This document shows positions 52,761-61,203 of a stretch of 64,000 bases of DNA, in pieces. The DNA is from Bacteroidales bacterium (lineage in GTDB: Bacteria; Bacillota; Clostridia; Lachnospirales; Lachnospiraceae). The stretch spans positions 169,534 through 233,533 of the forward strand of contig JAMPFJ010000001.1 of the NCBI GenBank assembly GCA_023664535.1, read 5' to 3'. The notes beneath the pieces are model-generated. The model was not told the DNA's origin and made no database searches. It saw only the letters and a list, made by a program, of their open reading frames with translations. Within the stretch, counting starts at the first letter, position 1; every line of letters starts with the position of its first letter. The position numbers and the translations under genes are program-made.

Positions 52761-53840
52761 ATGAAATTTATGGCAAAGTACAGGCATGCAATTACGGCGG
52801 TGATTGCGCTTCTTTTCATCGGATGTCTGATTTTTTTCGGGGTGAAGGTACAGAGAATAAAAAACGGCAATGTTGAAGCGGATACCTTTTCCGGGGTTGC
52901 AATGGGAACGGCAGTGAAAAAAACGATTTATTCGGAAAGCAGGGCAAGAAGCGAAGAGGTGGATAAACGGATTGACGAGGGTCTGCGGGAACTGGAAATG
53001 CGGATATCTGTCCGTATGGAGGGTGCCGAAGCCGCAGCGTGCAATAAAAATCATGTGGCGGACGGGCTTTACGAATTGTCCGGGGAGTTACTGGATTATC
53101 TGAACCGGGAAATGGAAATCTATAACGAGTCAAACGGCGCTTTTTCTCCCTGTATACGTCCGCTTTCCGTCCTATGGGGAATCGAGGACGGGAAAAGCGA
53201 AGTGCCGGCGGCTGAGCAGATAGAGGAAGCCTTAGCCTGTACCAGTGTCGTAAATCTGGAGCTTCGGGATGAGGGAATCGTTTTTCATGAGGAGAACATG
53301 GCGATTGATTTCGGTGCCGTGGGAAAGGGAATTGCCGGCGACAAGATAATGAAAATCCTTGCGGAGGAAGGCGTTCAGGGAGGCGTAATTTCGATAGGGG
53401 GAAGCATTGCCGTCTACGGGAACAAGGGAGACGGAAGCGACTGGCATATCGGAATCCAGAATCCGAGGGATGAGGAGGGGAAGATGCTTGGTGTTATTGA
53501 CATTAAGGGGAGTAAAATGATTTCCACCTCCGGAGACTATGAAAAATATTTTGAGCTGGACGGAAAACGGTATCACCATATTTTTAATCCGGCAACCGGT
53601 TATCCGGCGGACAGCGGTCTGATATCGGTAACCATTGTCAGCGACAGCGGTTTTTTGTCTGACGCACTGTCCACCGCATGCTTTGTCATGGGACTGGACG
53701 AGGGAATGGCATATGCAGAGGAAAAGGGAGTGGACGCCGTCTTTGTGACGGAGGATAAAGAGGTTTATGTTACCGAAGGACTGAAGAAAAGCTTTCATTT
53801 ACGGGCAAAGGAATATGCATTAAAAAAATATAAGAAATGA
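52761..53840 (+). CDS. apbE: FAD:protein FMN transferase (ApbE)
   Basis: A 359-residue, membrane-anchored protein (TM about residues 12-30). ApbE enzymes attach FMN to threonine residues of RnfG and RnfD outside the cytosol. Family motifs: AMGTAV, SPCIRPLSVLWGI, DFGAVGKGIAGDKIM, STSGDYEKYF and the metal-site block HHIFNPATGYPA. Its location just ahead of rnfCDGEAB identifies its probable substrates. The stop overlaps the next start (ATGA). Confidence 0.94.
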   Translation: MKFMAKYRHAITAVIALLFIGCLIFFGVKVQRIKNGNVEADTFSGVAMGTAVKKTIYSESRARSEEVDKRIDEGLRELEMRISVRMEGAEAAACNKNHVADGLYELSGELLDYLNREMEIYNESNGAFSPCIRPLSVLWGIEDGKSEVPAAEQIEEALACTSVVNLELRDEGIVFHEENMAIDFGAVGKGIAGDKIMKILAEEGVQGGVISIGGSIAVYGNKGDGSDWHIGIQNPRDEEGKMLGVIDIKGSKMISTSGDYEKYFELDGKRYHHIFNPATGYPADSGLISVTIVSDSGFLSDALSTACFVMGLDEGMAYAEEKGVDAVFVTEDKEVYVTEGLKKSFHLRAKEYALKKYKK

Positions 53841-54241
53841 TGCGGCTTGCGATGGAAAAGGACGAAAAGCGTAAAAAATTGAAAATCGAGATAAAAAAGG
53901 GAGATTTATTCATTGTTCCGGTGGTTTTGCTGGTGGCGGGAATCTCCTTTTTTTGGATGGGCATGCAGGGAGAGGGTGACCTTGTCCGGATTACGGTAAA
54001 AGGGGAGGTTTCGGAATACCGGCTGTCGCAAAACCGGGTAATCCGGCTGGAAAACGGGGAGTCGGAGTATAATACTGTCGTAATCCGCAACCGCGAGGTG
54101 CATATGGAAAATGCAAGCTGTCCGGATAAGGTCTGCGTCCGGCATAAAGCGGTTTCCAAAAACGGAGAGAGGATTATCTGCCTGCCCAATGAGGTATTTA
54201 TTGAAGTGGAGGGCTTCAGGGAAAAGGAAACGGATAATTAG
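53837..54241 (+). CDS. NusG domain II-containing membrane protein
   Basis: A 134-residue protein: charged N-terminus, one TM helix (about 28-46) and an outward NusG-II-like beta domain. The cysteine pattern SCPDKVC, then IICLPNEVFIEV, is typical of this family, which is regularly found between apbE and the Gx transporter upstream of rnf genes in Clostridia. Its role is unproven; assisting Rnf flavinylation or redox handling is a guess. ATG 53837 overlaps the apbE stop. Confidence 0.85.
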   Translation: MMRLAMEKDEKRKKLKIEIKKGDLFIVPVVLLVAGISFFWMGMQGEGDLVRITVKGEVSEYRLSQNRVIRLENGESEYNTVVIRNREVHMENASCPDKVCVRHKAVSKNGERIICLPNEVFIEVEGFREKETDN

Positions 54242-54254
54242 GGGAAATGCAGGG

Positions 54255-54761
54255 ATGAGTACAAAAAAGATTACAATTTTGGGTATGCTTCTGGCGGTCT
54301 CGCTGGTGCTTTCCTATCTGGAAAGCCTTTTGCCGGTAATGATTGCCGTTCCGGGAGTGAAGCCCGGGCTTGCCAATATGGTTACAATGCTGGTTTTATA
54401 CCGCTTTGGCGGAAAGAGTGCAGGGCTTTTTATGACTGTCCGGGTGCTTTTTTCCGGACTGCTTTTTTCCGGATTTGCGGGAATCGTTTACAGCTTTGCC
54501 GGCGGGGTTTTTTGTATTGTCATAATGAGCATTTTCCGGAAATGTTCTTTTTTTTCCATACTGGGAGTCAGTATGCTGGGCGCCGTCTTCCATAATCTGG
54601 GACAGATTTTTGCCGCATGGCTAATCATGGAAAATGCGCATATTTTTTATTATTTCCCCGTGCTCTGCCTGACGGGAATGCTGTCCGGAATGGCTGTCGG
54701 ATATCTGAGCGCCATGCTTATCCGGCGTTTTGACAAATGGTTTCCGGAAAGGGACGAATAA
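54255..54761 (+). CDS. Gx transporter family protein (heptaprenyl diphosphate synthase component I-like)
   Basis: A 168-residue protein with five or six hydrophobic helices. The N-terminal ILGMLLAVSLVLSYLES and VPGVKPGLANMVTMLVLY are typical of the Gx/HepS1-like family, whose S-component-like fold suggests small-molecule uptake. In flavin-rich extracytosolic electron transfer systems it is placed beside apbE, so flavin-related transport is possible but not shown. ATG 54255 follows a short GGGA-type site. Confidence 0.82.
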   Translation: MSTKKITILGMLLAVSLVLSYLESLLPVMIAVPGVKPGLANMVTMLVLYRFGGKSAGLFMTVRVLFSGLLFSGFAGIVYSFAGGVFCIVIMSIFRKCSFFSILGVSMLGAVFHNLGQIFAAWLIMENAHIFYYFPVLCLTGMLSGMAVGYLSAMLIRRFDKWFPERDE

Positions 54762-54890
54762 AATTCTTGATAAAAAAGTGAAAATCACCTAGTAAAAAAA
54801 CGCTGACAGTTGTATAATGGAAACAGTTATTGGACCTATATATTGTGTACTGCAAATTTAGATGAACTTGATAAAAGAGAGGTAAGATGC

Positions 54891-56213
54891 ATGGGGTTAT
54901 TGACGTTTTCAGGCGGAATCCATCCCTATGACGGGAAGGATTTATCAAAGGACAAGGCAATCACGGATTACCTGCCAAAGGGGGAGGCGGTTTATCCGCT
55001 GTCCCAGCACATCGGTGCGCCGGCGGTTCCGCTGGTGAAAAAGGGCGATAAGGTTTTGACCGGACAAAAGATTGCAGAAGCCGCAGGCTTTGTATCGGCA
55101 AACATTCATTCCGGGATTTCCGGCACGGTGAAGGCGATTGAGCCGAGAATGACGGTAAGCGGAACAAAGGTTAATGCAATCATCATAGAAAATGACGGAA
55201 AGTTTGAGGAAGTCGATTTTAAGAAGAATATTAAGCCGCTGGAAAAAATGTACCGGGAGGACGTAAAGGATGCCATTAAGGAGGCGGGGATTGTCGGTAT
55301 GGGAGGAGCAGGGTTTCCCACCCACGTAAAGCTGTCGCCGAAAAATGAAGACGCTATCGATACGATAATCGTTAATGGGGCAGAGTGCGAGCCGTATCTG
55401 ACCTCGGATTACCGGAGGATGATTGAAACGCCGGAGAAAATCATAGCGGGACTTCAGATTGTTATCAATTTATTCGACCATGCAAAGGGAATTATCGCTA
55501 TTGAGGACAATAAGCCGGATGCCATCAAAAAGCTTACGGAGATGACCGGGGATATCGAAAATATTACCGTGAATCCGGTAAAGACGAAGTATCCGCAGGG
55601 GGCTGAACGGCAGTTGATTTACGCCAATACCGGACGGCAGATTAATTCCTCCATGCTGCCAGCAGACGCAGGCTGCATTGTACATAATATCGATACGATA
55701 GTGGCGATTTATCATGCGCTGATAGAGGGAAAGCCGCTGTATGAGCGGATTGTTACCGTCACCGGTGACGCAGTAAACCGGTGTGCAAATTTAAGGGTCC
55801 GCATAGGTACCAGCTTCCGCGAGCTGATTGATTCCGTAGGCGGATTTAACATTGAAGACCCGGGGAAGATTATCTCCGGCGGACCGATGATGGGTAAGGC
55901 GATGTTTTCGCTGGATGTACCTGTGGTAAAGGGTTCTTCCGCACTGCTTTGTTTTCGGGAGGACATTGTGGCGGAGACGGAGCCGTCAAACTGTATCCGC
56001 TGCGGAAGGTGTATTGAGGTCTGTCCGGGGCGTGTTATGCCGAATAAGCTGGCGACGCTGGCAAAACAGGGCAGAATAGACGAATTTTTGCGCTATGACG
56101 GGATGGAATGCTGTGAGTGCGGCTGCTGCTCCTATGTCTGCCCGGCAAAGCGTCCGTTAACCCAGACCATTGCGGGTACGAGAAAACAGATTCTGGCAAA
56201 TCGAAAGAAATAG
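54891..56213 (+). CDS. rnfC: Rnf complex subunit RnfC
   Basis: A 440-residue peripheral subunit of the ferredoxin:NAD+ oxidoreductase. It carries the NADH/FMN site (GMGGAGFPTHVKL, then NGAECEPYLTSDYRRM) and two C-terminal [4Fe-4S] motifs, CIRCGRCIEVCP and CCECGCCSYVCP. Electrons from ferredoxin pass here to NAD+ while ions are pumped. ATG 54891 follows GAGAGGT. A TATAAT at 54813 may be the -10 box of an rnf promoter. Confidence 0.95.
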   Translation: MGLLTFSGGIHPYDGKDLSKDKAITDYLPKGEAVYPLSQHIGAPAVPLVKKGDKVLTGQKIAEAAGFVSANIHSGISGTVKAIEPRMTVSGTKVNAIIIENDGKFEEVDFKKNIKPLEKMYREDVKDAIKEAGIVGMGGAGFPTHVKLSPKNEDAIDTIIVNGAECEPYLTSDYRRMIETPEKIIAGLQIVINLFDHAKGIIAIEDNKPDAIKKLTEMTGDIENITVNPVKTKYPQGAERQLIYANTGRQINSSMLPADAGCIVHNIDTIVAIYHALIEGKPLYERIVTVTGDAVNRCANLRVRIGTSFRELIDSVGGFNIEDPGKIISGGPMMGKAMFSLDVPVVKGSSALLCFREDIVAETEPSNCIRCGRCIEVCPGRVMPNKLATLAKQGRIDEFLRYDGMECCECGCCSYVCPAKRPLTQTIAGTRKQILANRKK

Positions 56214-56224
56214 GAGGTGGTATT

Positions 56225-57169
56225 TTGGAGCAGACAATGAAAATATCCTCTTCCCCCCATATCCGGGACAGGGAAACAACCGCCAATATTATGGGACAGG
56301 TCATTGTAGCCTTAATGCCTGCTGCCATTTTTGGCGTCTATAATTTTGGGATAAATGCGTTAATCACCATTTTCATTACCGTGGTAAGCTGTATGGTTTT
56401 CGAGGCGGGATACCAGAAGTTAGTGGGGCATAAGATAACCGTAACGGATTTGTCCGCCGCAGTTACCGGAATTTTACTGGCGTTAAATCTGCCGCCGGAT
56501 GTGCCGTTCTGGCTTCCGGTAATCGGAAGTTTTTTTGCCATTATTGTCGTTAAGCAGTTATTCGGCGGACTTGGGCAGAATTTTATGAATCCGGCATTAG
56601 GCGCAAGATGTTTTTTGCTGATTTCCTTTACCGGGCGGATGACGGCGTTCACCTATGATGCCGTGACAACCGCTACCCCGCTTGCCGCCTTGAAAGCAGG
56701 CGAGAGCGTGGATGTACTGTCCATGTTCCTGGGGACAACGGCGGGAACTATCGGAGAAACCTCGGCGGTTGCCTTGATTATCGGAGGACTGTTTTTACTG
56801 ATACGAAGAATTATTGATTACCGGATACCGGTATTTTATCTGGGTTCTTTTTCTTTGTTTATCCTGCTTTACGGACTGGCAGCCGGAAGAGGCTTTGACT
56901 TGTCGTTCCTGCTCGCCCATTTGTGCGGCGGCGGCTTGATGTTAGGCGCCTTTTTCATGGCAACGGATTATGTGACTTCGCCGATTACCGGCAGGGGCAG
57001 GATGCTTTTCGGCTTACTGCTGGGACTTCTCACCTTTTTATTCCGGATATACGGTGGCTCAGCGGAGGGAGTTTCCTATGCCATCATTATTTCCAACTTG
57101 TTGGTGCCGTTAATCGAACGGATAACCGTTCCGAAGGCATTTGGAAAGGGGGCGAAAAAGCATGAGTAG
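56225..57169 (+). CDS. rnfD: Rnf complex subunit RnfD
   Basis: A 314-residue membrane subunit with about nine or ten helices. The covalent-FMN Thr is expected in VTTATPLAAL near residue 160. The start is TTG 56225, because AGGAGGTGG lies 6 nt upstream; ATG 56237 would shorten it by four residues. It overlaps rnfG by 8 bp. ApbE upstream should load its flavin. Confidence 0.93.
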   Translation: MEQTMKISSSPHIRDRETTANIMGQVIVALMPAAIFGVYNFGINALITIFITVVSCMVFEAGYQKLVGHKITVTDLSAAVTGILLALNLPPDVPFWLPVIGSFFAIIVVKQLFGGLGQNFMNPALGARCFLLISFTGRMTAFTYDAVTTATPLAALKAGESVDVLSMFLGTTAGTIGETSAVALIIGGLFLLIRRIIDYRIPVFYLGSFSLFILLYGLAAGRGFDLSFLLAHLCGGGLMLGAFFMATDYVTSPITGRGRMLFGLLLGLLTFLFRIYGGSAEGVSYAIIISNLLVPLIERITVPKAFGKGAKKHE

Positions 57170-57758
57170 CGAAGGAGTGAAAAATACCGTGTCCCTGATG
57201 GTGATTACCCTTGTTGCTGGGCTTTTGCTGGGACTGGTTTATGAGATTACCAAGGAGCCCATTGCCAGGGAGCAGCAAAGGGCAAAGGAGGAGGCTTATA
57301 AACAGGTTTTCGCCGAGGCGGCTTCCTTTGAGGCGCTTAATGTGGATTCCGGGAGGATTGAGCGGGAATTAAAGGGACATGGAATGGATGCCACAATAAA
57401 TGAAGCGATGCGCGTGCTGAATGAAACCGGTAATGCCGTAGGGTATGTGCTTACGGTGACCGAGCATGAAGGCTATGGCGGAGATATTCAGTTTGCCATG
57501 GGGGTAACCGGGGACGGGACGGTAAACGGGATTTCGTTTTTATCCATTGGCGAGACTGCCGGGCTGGGCATGAAGGCGAAGGAGGATTCCTTTAAGAACC
57601 AGTTTGCAGGGAAAAAGGCGGAAAGCTTTGTCTACACAAAAAACGGCGCTGCTGCCGACAATGAAATAGATGCTATTTCCGGCGCAACTATTACCACCAA
57701 TGCAGTTACCAACGGGGTAAATGCAGGATTATATTATATTCACACATTGGAAGAATAG
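57162..57758 (+). CDS. rnfG: Rnf complex subunit RnfG
   Basis: A 198-residue subunit with one N-terminal TM helix (about 10-30) and an outward FMN-binding domain. The flavinylation motif is SGATITTNAV near residue 174, where FMN is bound to Thr by phosphoester. GGAAAGGGGGCG precedes ATG 57162, within the end of rnfD. rnfE follows 13 bp later. Confidence 0.95.
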   Translation: MSSEGVKNTVSLMVITLVAGLLLGLVYEITKEPIAREQQRAKEEAYKQVFAEAASFEALNVDSGRIERELKGHGMDATINEAMRVLNETGNAVGYVLTVTEHEGYGGDIQFAMGVTGDGTVNGISFLSIGETAGLGMKAKEDSFKNQFAGKKAESFVYTKNGAAADNEIDAISGATITTNAVTNGVNAGLYYIHTLEE

Positions 57759-57771
57759 GAGGGCAGGAGGA

Positions 57772-58488
57772 ATGAATAAGACTTTAGAGCGTTTGAAATG
57801 TGGTATCATTACCGAGAATCCTACCTTTGTTCAGATGCTGGGAATGTGTCCTACAATGGCGGTTACCACTTCGGCGGTAAATGGTCTGGGAATGGGGCTT
57901 ACCACAACCGTAATTTTGATTTTGAGTAATATGATGATTTCCGCACTCCGGAAAGTGATACCGGATAAAGTTCGTATTCCGGCATATATCGTTATTGTGG
58001 CGTCCTTTGTCACAATTGTACAGTTTTTGCTGGAGGGCTTTGTGCCGTCCCTCTATGCCAGTCTCGGGATTTATATTCCGCTGATTGTCGTAAACTGTAT
58101 TATATTAGGACGTGCGGAGAGTTATGCCTCCAAGAATAACGTCTGGTTATCCATGTTTGACGGAATCGGCATGGGGCTCGGGTTTACCGTCGGGCTTACC
58201 GCTATCGGAATATTTCGTGAAATTTTTGGCGGTGGGACGGTTTTCGGCATCCGGATTATGCCGGACGCTTATGAGCCGGTCACCATCTTAATTCTTGCGC
58301 CGGGAGCGTTTTTCGTTCTCGCTGCTCTGATTGCTTTGCAGAATAAGATACGCATCAACAAGGCAAAAAAGGCAGGAACCATCCTAATCTGTGAAAAGCA
58401 GGGAGGATGTGCGGAATGCACCAATACGCTTTGCGGAGGAAAGGCATATACGGAAGAAAGTGTGAAGCGGGAAAAGGAGGAATCCTGA
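57772..58488 (+). CDS. rnfE: Rnf complex subunit RnfE with cysteine-rich C-terminal tail
   Basis: A 238-residue membrane subunit with six helices, pseudo-twofold related to RnfA. The conserved Cys residues are in LGMCPTMAV and VVNCIILGRAE and share a membrane-embedded iron-sulfur centre with RnfA. After the last helix there is a ~40-residue tail containing C-x5-C-x2-C-x4-C (CEKQGGCAECTNTLC), a possible metal site. AGGAGGA precedes ATG 57772. The stop overlaps the start of a basic reading frame (TGATG). Confidence 0.94.
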   Translation: MNKTLERLKCGIITENPTFVQMLGMCPTMAVTTSAVNGLGMGLTTTVILILSNMMISALRKVIPDKVRIPAYIVIVASFVTIVQFLLEGFVPSLYASLGIYIPLIVVNCIILGRAESYASKNNVWLSMFDGIGMGLGFTVGLTAIGIFREIFGGGTVFGIRIMPDAYEPVTILILAPGAFFVLAALIALQNKIRINKAKKAGTILICEKQGGCAECTNTLCGGKAYTEESVKREKEES

Positions 58489-58796
58489 TGATACCGGTAA
58501 AACGAAAAGCAATGATGAGGAGAAAAATCCGCAGACTGAGAAAGGCGGAGAAAAGGTTTGCTAATGTTGAGCGCAAAAGGCGGAGAAGAATAAGACGGCT
58601 GGTAAGAGGCAGAACGGTACGGTTAAGGTCCCGCCGGCGGCGGACGGAAAAGTCCGGGAAATGCAGGAAGGAGCCGGGGCGGGAAGAGAAAAGGGAGCGA
58701 AAACGGCGGAAGAAGGAAGAACGGCGGAAAAAAGCAAAATCCAGAAGGGAGACGGCAAAGCTGAACCGTACACTTAGAAGGAGGCGGAAGAGATGA
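58488..58796 (+). CDS. Extremely Arg/Lys-rich small ORF between rnfE and rnfA
   Basis: A 102-residue frame that I cannot assign. It is roughly half Arg and Lys with no hydrophobic segment (MIPVKRKAMMRRKIRRLRKA at the start, RRRRKR at the end). For translation: AAGGAGG sits 7 nt before ATG 58488, the start overlaps the rnfE stop (TGATG) and the stop overlaps the rnfA start (ATGA), so it tiles the gap exactly. Against: composition is bizarre, and the same DNA read in the frame 2 nt downstream gives a more ordinary Lys/Glu/Ala-rich peptide broken by stops, as if this were a decayed hydrophilic tail. No other organism's rnf operon that I know has such a gene. Confidence 0.4.
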   Translation: MIPVKRKAMMRRKIRRLRKAEKRFANVERKRRRRIRRLVRGRTVRLRSRRRRTEKSGKCRKEPGREEKRERKRRKKEERRKKAKSRRETAKLNRTLRRRRKR

Positions 58797-59368
58797 ATTT
58801 ATTTTTGATTGCAGTGGGAGCTGCTTTGGTCAATAATGTTGTATTAAGCCAGTTTCTGGGATTGTGCCCCTTTATCGGGGTTTCCAAAAAGGTGGATACG
58901 GCAGCCGGTATGGGAGGGGCGGTTATTTTTGTGATTACCATTGCCTCTGCGGTTACCAGTCTGATTTATACCTTTATTCTGGATAAGCTGAATATTACTT
59001 ATTTACAGACGATTGTGTTTATTCTGGTTATTGCGGCGCTGGTGCAGTTTGTGGAGATGTTCTTAAAAAAGAAGGTTCCTTCGCTGTATCAGGCGCTTGG
59101 GGTATATCTTCCGCTGATTACCACCAACTGTGCGGTGCTGGGGATTGCCTTAATCAATGTCCAAAAGTCTTACGGGTTTGTCACCTCGGTGGTAAACGGA
59201 TTCGGAACAGCCGTGGGATTTACCGTTGCCATTGTCATTATGGCGGGTATTCGGGAGAAGATTGAATATAATGATATTCCGGAATCCTTTAAAGGAACGC
59301 CGATTGTACTGTTAACCGCCGGATTGATGGCGATGGCATTTTTCGGATTTTCCGGACTGATTAAGTAG
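58793..59368 (+). CDS. rnfA: Rnf complex subunit RnfA
   Basis: A 191-residue membrane subunit with six helices. The iron-sulfur Cys residues are in LGLCPFIGVSKK and TTNCAVLGIALIN. AAGGAGG lies upstream of ATG 58793. It pairs with RnfE to form the ion/electron path across the membrane. rnfB follows after 11 bp. Confidence 0.95.
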   Translation: MNLFLIAVGAALVNNVVLSQFLGLCPFIGVSKKVDTAAGMGGAVIFVITIASAVTSLIYTFILDKLNITYLQTIVFILVIAALVQFVEMFLKKKVPSLYQALGVYLPLITTNCAVLGIALINVQKSYGFVTSVVNGFGTAVGFTVAIVIMAGIREKIEYNDIPESFKGTPIVLLTAGLMAMAFFGFSGLIK

Positions 59369-59379
59369 GAGGTAGGCAT

Positions 59380-60177
59380 ATGGGGATTAGTGTGACATCC
59401 ATTCTGCTTGCTATGGTGATGGTAGGCGGAACAGGCGTTATCATTGGAATTTTGCTTGGTATTGCCGGAGATAAGTTTGCAGTTGAGGTAAATGAGAAGG
59501 AGGCGGCGGTCAGGGACTGCCTGCCGGGGAATAACTGTGGCGGCTGCGGTTATCCGGGCTGCGACGGACTGGCGGCGGCAATCGCCAAGGGCGATGCACC
59601 GGTAAACGGCTGTCCTGTGGGCGGTGAAGCCTGCGCTGAGGCAGTCGGCGCCATCCTCGGAGTAAAGGCGGGGGAAACCGTAAAAATGACTGCCTATGTA
59701 AAATGCGCCGGAACCTGTGAAAAAGCAAAGGATAATTATGAATATGTGGGACCAAAGGACTGTAAACTGGCAATGAACAATCCCGGCGGCGGTCAGAAGG
59801 CGTGCAGCTTTGGCTGTACCGGCTATGGAAGCTGTAAGGCGGTTTGTCCTTTTGATGCGATTGATATCATTGACGGAATTGCCGTGGTTAATCCCGATAA
59901 ATGTAAGGCATGCGGGAAATGTGTGGCGGAGTGTCCGAAGCATTTGATTGAGCTTGTTCCGGCAGACGCCGTCTGCCATGTGAAATGCAGCTCGGGGGAT
60001 AAAGGGGTTGAAGTAAAGAAGGTCTGCCAGGCAGGCTGTATCGGCTGCGGTCTTTGTGCAAAGGCCTGTCCCTCAGAGGCGGTTACCGTGGAGAAGAACC
60101 TGGCGCATATTGACCAGAGCAAGTGTACCCGCTGCGGAGCCTGCCGGGAAAAATGTCCGGTGAAGGTTATCCTGTAA
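59380..60177 (+). CDS. rnfB: Rnf complex subunit RnfB (ferredoxin-like)
   Basis: A 265-residue subunit with one N-terminal TM helix and many iron-sulfur motifs. An N-terminal [4Fe-4S] domain (NNCGGCGYPGCDG) is followed by ferredoxin-type motifs, including CTGYGSCKAVCP, CKACGKCVAECP, CIGCGLCAKACP and CTRCGACREKCP. It takes electrons from reduced ferredoxin. It is the last rnf gene and is followed by a terminator. Confidence 0.95.
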   Translation: MGISVTSILLAMVMVGGTGVIIGILLGIAGDKFAVEVNEKEAAVRDCLPGNNCGGCGYPGCDGLAAAIAKGDAPVNGCPVGGEACAEAVGAILGVKAGETVKMTAYVKCAGTCEKAKDNYEYVGPKDCKLAMNNPGGGQKACSFGCTGYGSCKAVCPFDAIDIIDGIAVVNPDKCKACGKCVAECPKHLIELVPADAVCHVKCSSGDKGVEVKKVCQAGCIGCGLCAKACPSEAVTVEKNLAHIDQSKCTRCGACREKCPVKVIL

Positions 60178-60211
60178 CCGCATTAATAAAAATGAGAAGA
60201 AATGAGCAAAA

Positions 60212-60258
60212 AAGAGGTACTGTCTCACGGAAAAGCTTTTGTGAAACAGTACCTTTTC
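60212..60258. terminator. Bidirectional terminator between rnfB and the convergent hypothetical gene
   Basis: AGGTACTGT and ACAGTACCT form the stem, with A-rich sequence before and TTTTCT after. It serves rnfB on the + strand and the gene ending at 60258 on the - strand. Confidence 0.8.
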
Positions 60259-61160
60259 TATTCCGGCAGGTTAAAAATTAAACGGATTAAACGGACGGTT
60301 CCGCTGTTGTCGGTATAGCGGTTATTCGGAACCATCAGATAGACCGTATCATAGGATAAATTTAAATTCCGGACAAAGTCCGAGCCGCTGATATCAATGG
60401 CGGCGGCATAGGGCTCCCCGTTATTCATATACCGGGATTCATCGGTGGCCTCCACGATATGTCCGGCGACGGAATCGTATAAATCGGAATCCAGGCAGGA
60501 ATCCAGAATGGCGATATCCCCGGTGGATTTATAATAGTTAAGCGCTTTTTCGTCCCCGATGATGGCGTCCAGCTTGCCGGATGAGATATATACGATGATT
60601 TTTTCGTAATCGGTTAAGGTGGTTTCCCTGATGGCGATGTCGTCTGCGTTATCAATAGTTAAATCCGTAAAAACCTGAATGATGTTTTTGTTGTCTAAAT
60701 GATAATAATCCCGGAAGACATGGGGAATATATTCTTCGGCAACGGCATTGACCCCGTCGTTGGTAATGGCGACAATCAATTCCGTGGGAAGATTGGCGAC
60801 ATATACGGTATGGATAAGCAGACCGGTTAAAAAGACGCCGGCGATGGCAACGATGAAATGCCATTTATAATAGCGGATAATGTAGCTTCTCCGCTCCTTC
60901 GGCTCCATGGAGGAAAGCCGTTTATTCCGGAGCTTCTTTTTGTATGCCCGCCGCTCCTTAAAGGACATGCCGGATAACTCCAATGCATTTTCCGCATATA
61001 AATTCTCGTCCTCCCCGTCGGCGGCTTCCGCCTGTCTGTCCTGTTTTTTCTTTTTGTTTTCGGACTTGCTCCGGGTGGGAGCATTCCCGGCGGTTTCGGA
61101 TTTTTTTTCTTTTGCCCCGTCCTTTTTGGTGGTTAACGGTAAATCGTCTGTTTTTTTCAT
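60258..61160 (-). CDS. Hypothetical single-pass membrane protein with charged N-terminus
   Basis: A 300-residue protein of unknown family. The first ~100 residues are hydrophilic, rich in Lys and Glu and probably disordered. One TM helix (about 105-127) is followed by an extracytoplasmic domain of ~170 residues with alternating strands and helices (YEKIIVYISSGKLDAIIGDE), somewhat reminiscent of solute-binding folds. The start at 61160 (MKKTDDLPL) has GAAAGGG upstream; a longer in-frame extension is read from mobile element copy 4 and is rejected. The element sits about 44 bp upstream of the start and may have altered its promoter. Confidence 0.75.
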   Translation of the reverse strand: MKKTDDLPLTTKKDGAKEKKSETAGNAPTRSKSENKKKKQDRQAEAADGEDENLYAENALELSGMSFKERRAYKKKLRNKRLSSMEPKERRSYIIRYYKWHFIVAIAGVFLTGLLIHTVYVANLPTELIVAITNDGVNAVAEEYIPHVFRDYYHLDNKNIIQVFTDLTIDNADDIAIRETTLTDYEKIIVYISSGKLDAIIGDEKALNYYKSTGDIAILDSCLDSDLYDSVAGHIVEATDESRYMNNGEPYAAAIDISGSDFVRNLNLSYDTVYLMVPNNRYTDNSGTVRLIRLIFNLPE

Positions 61161-61203
61161 GATTGTATGACCCTTTCTGTATGCTGCGCATTCCCATTGT
61201 AGC

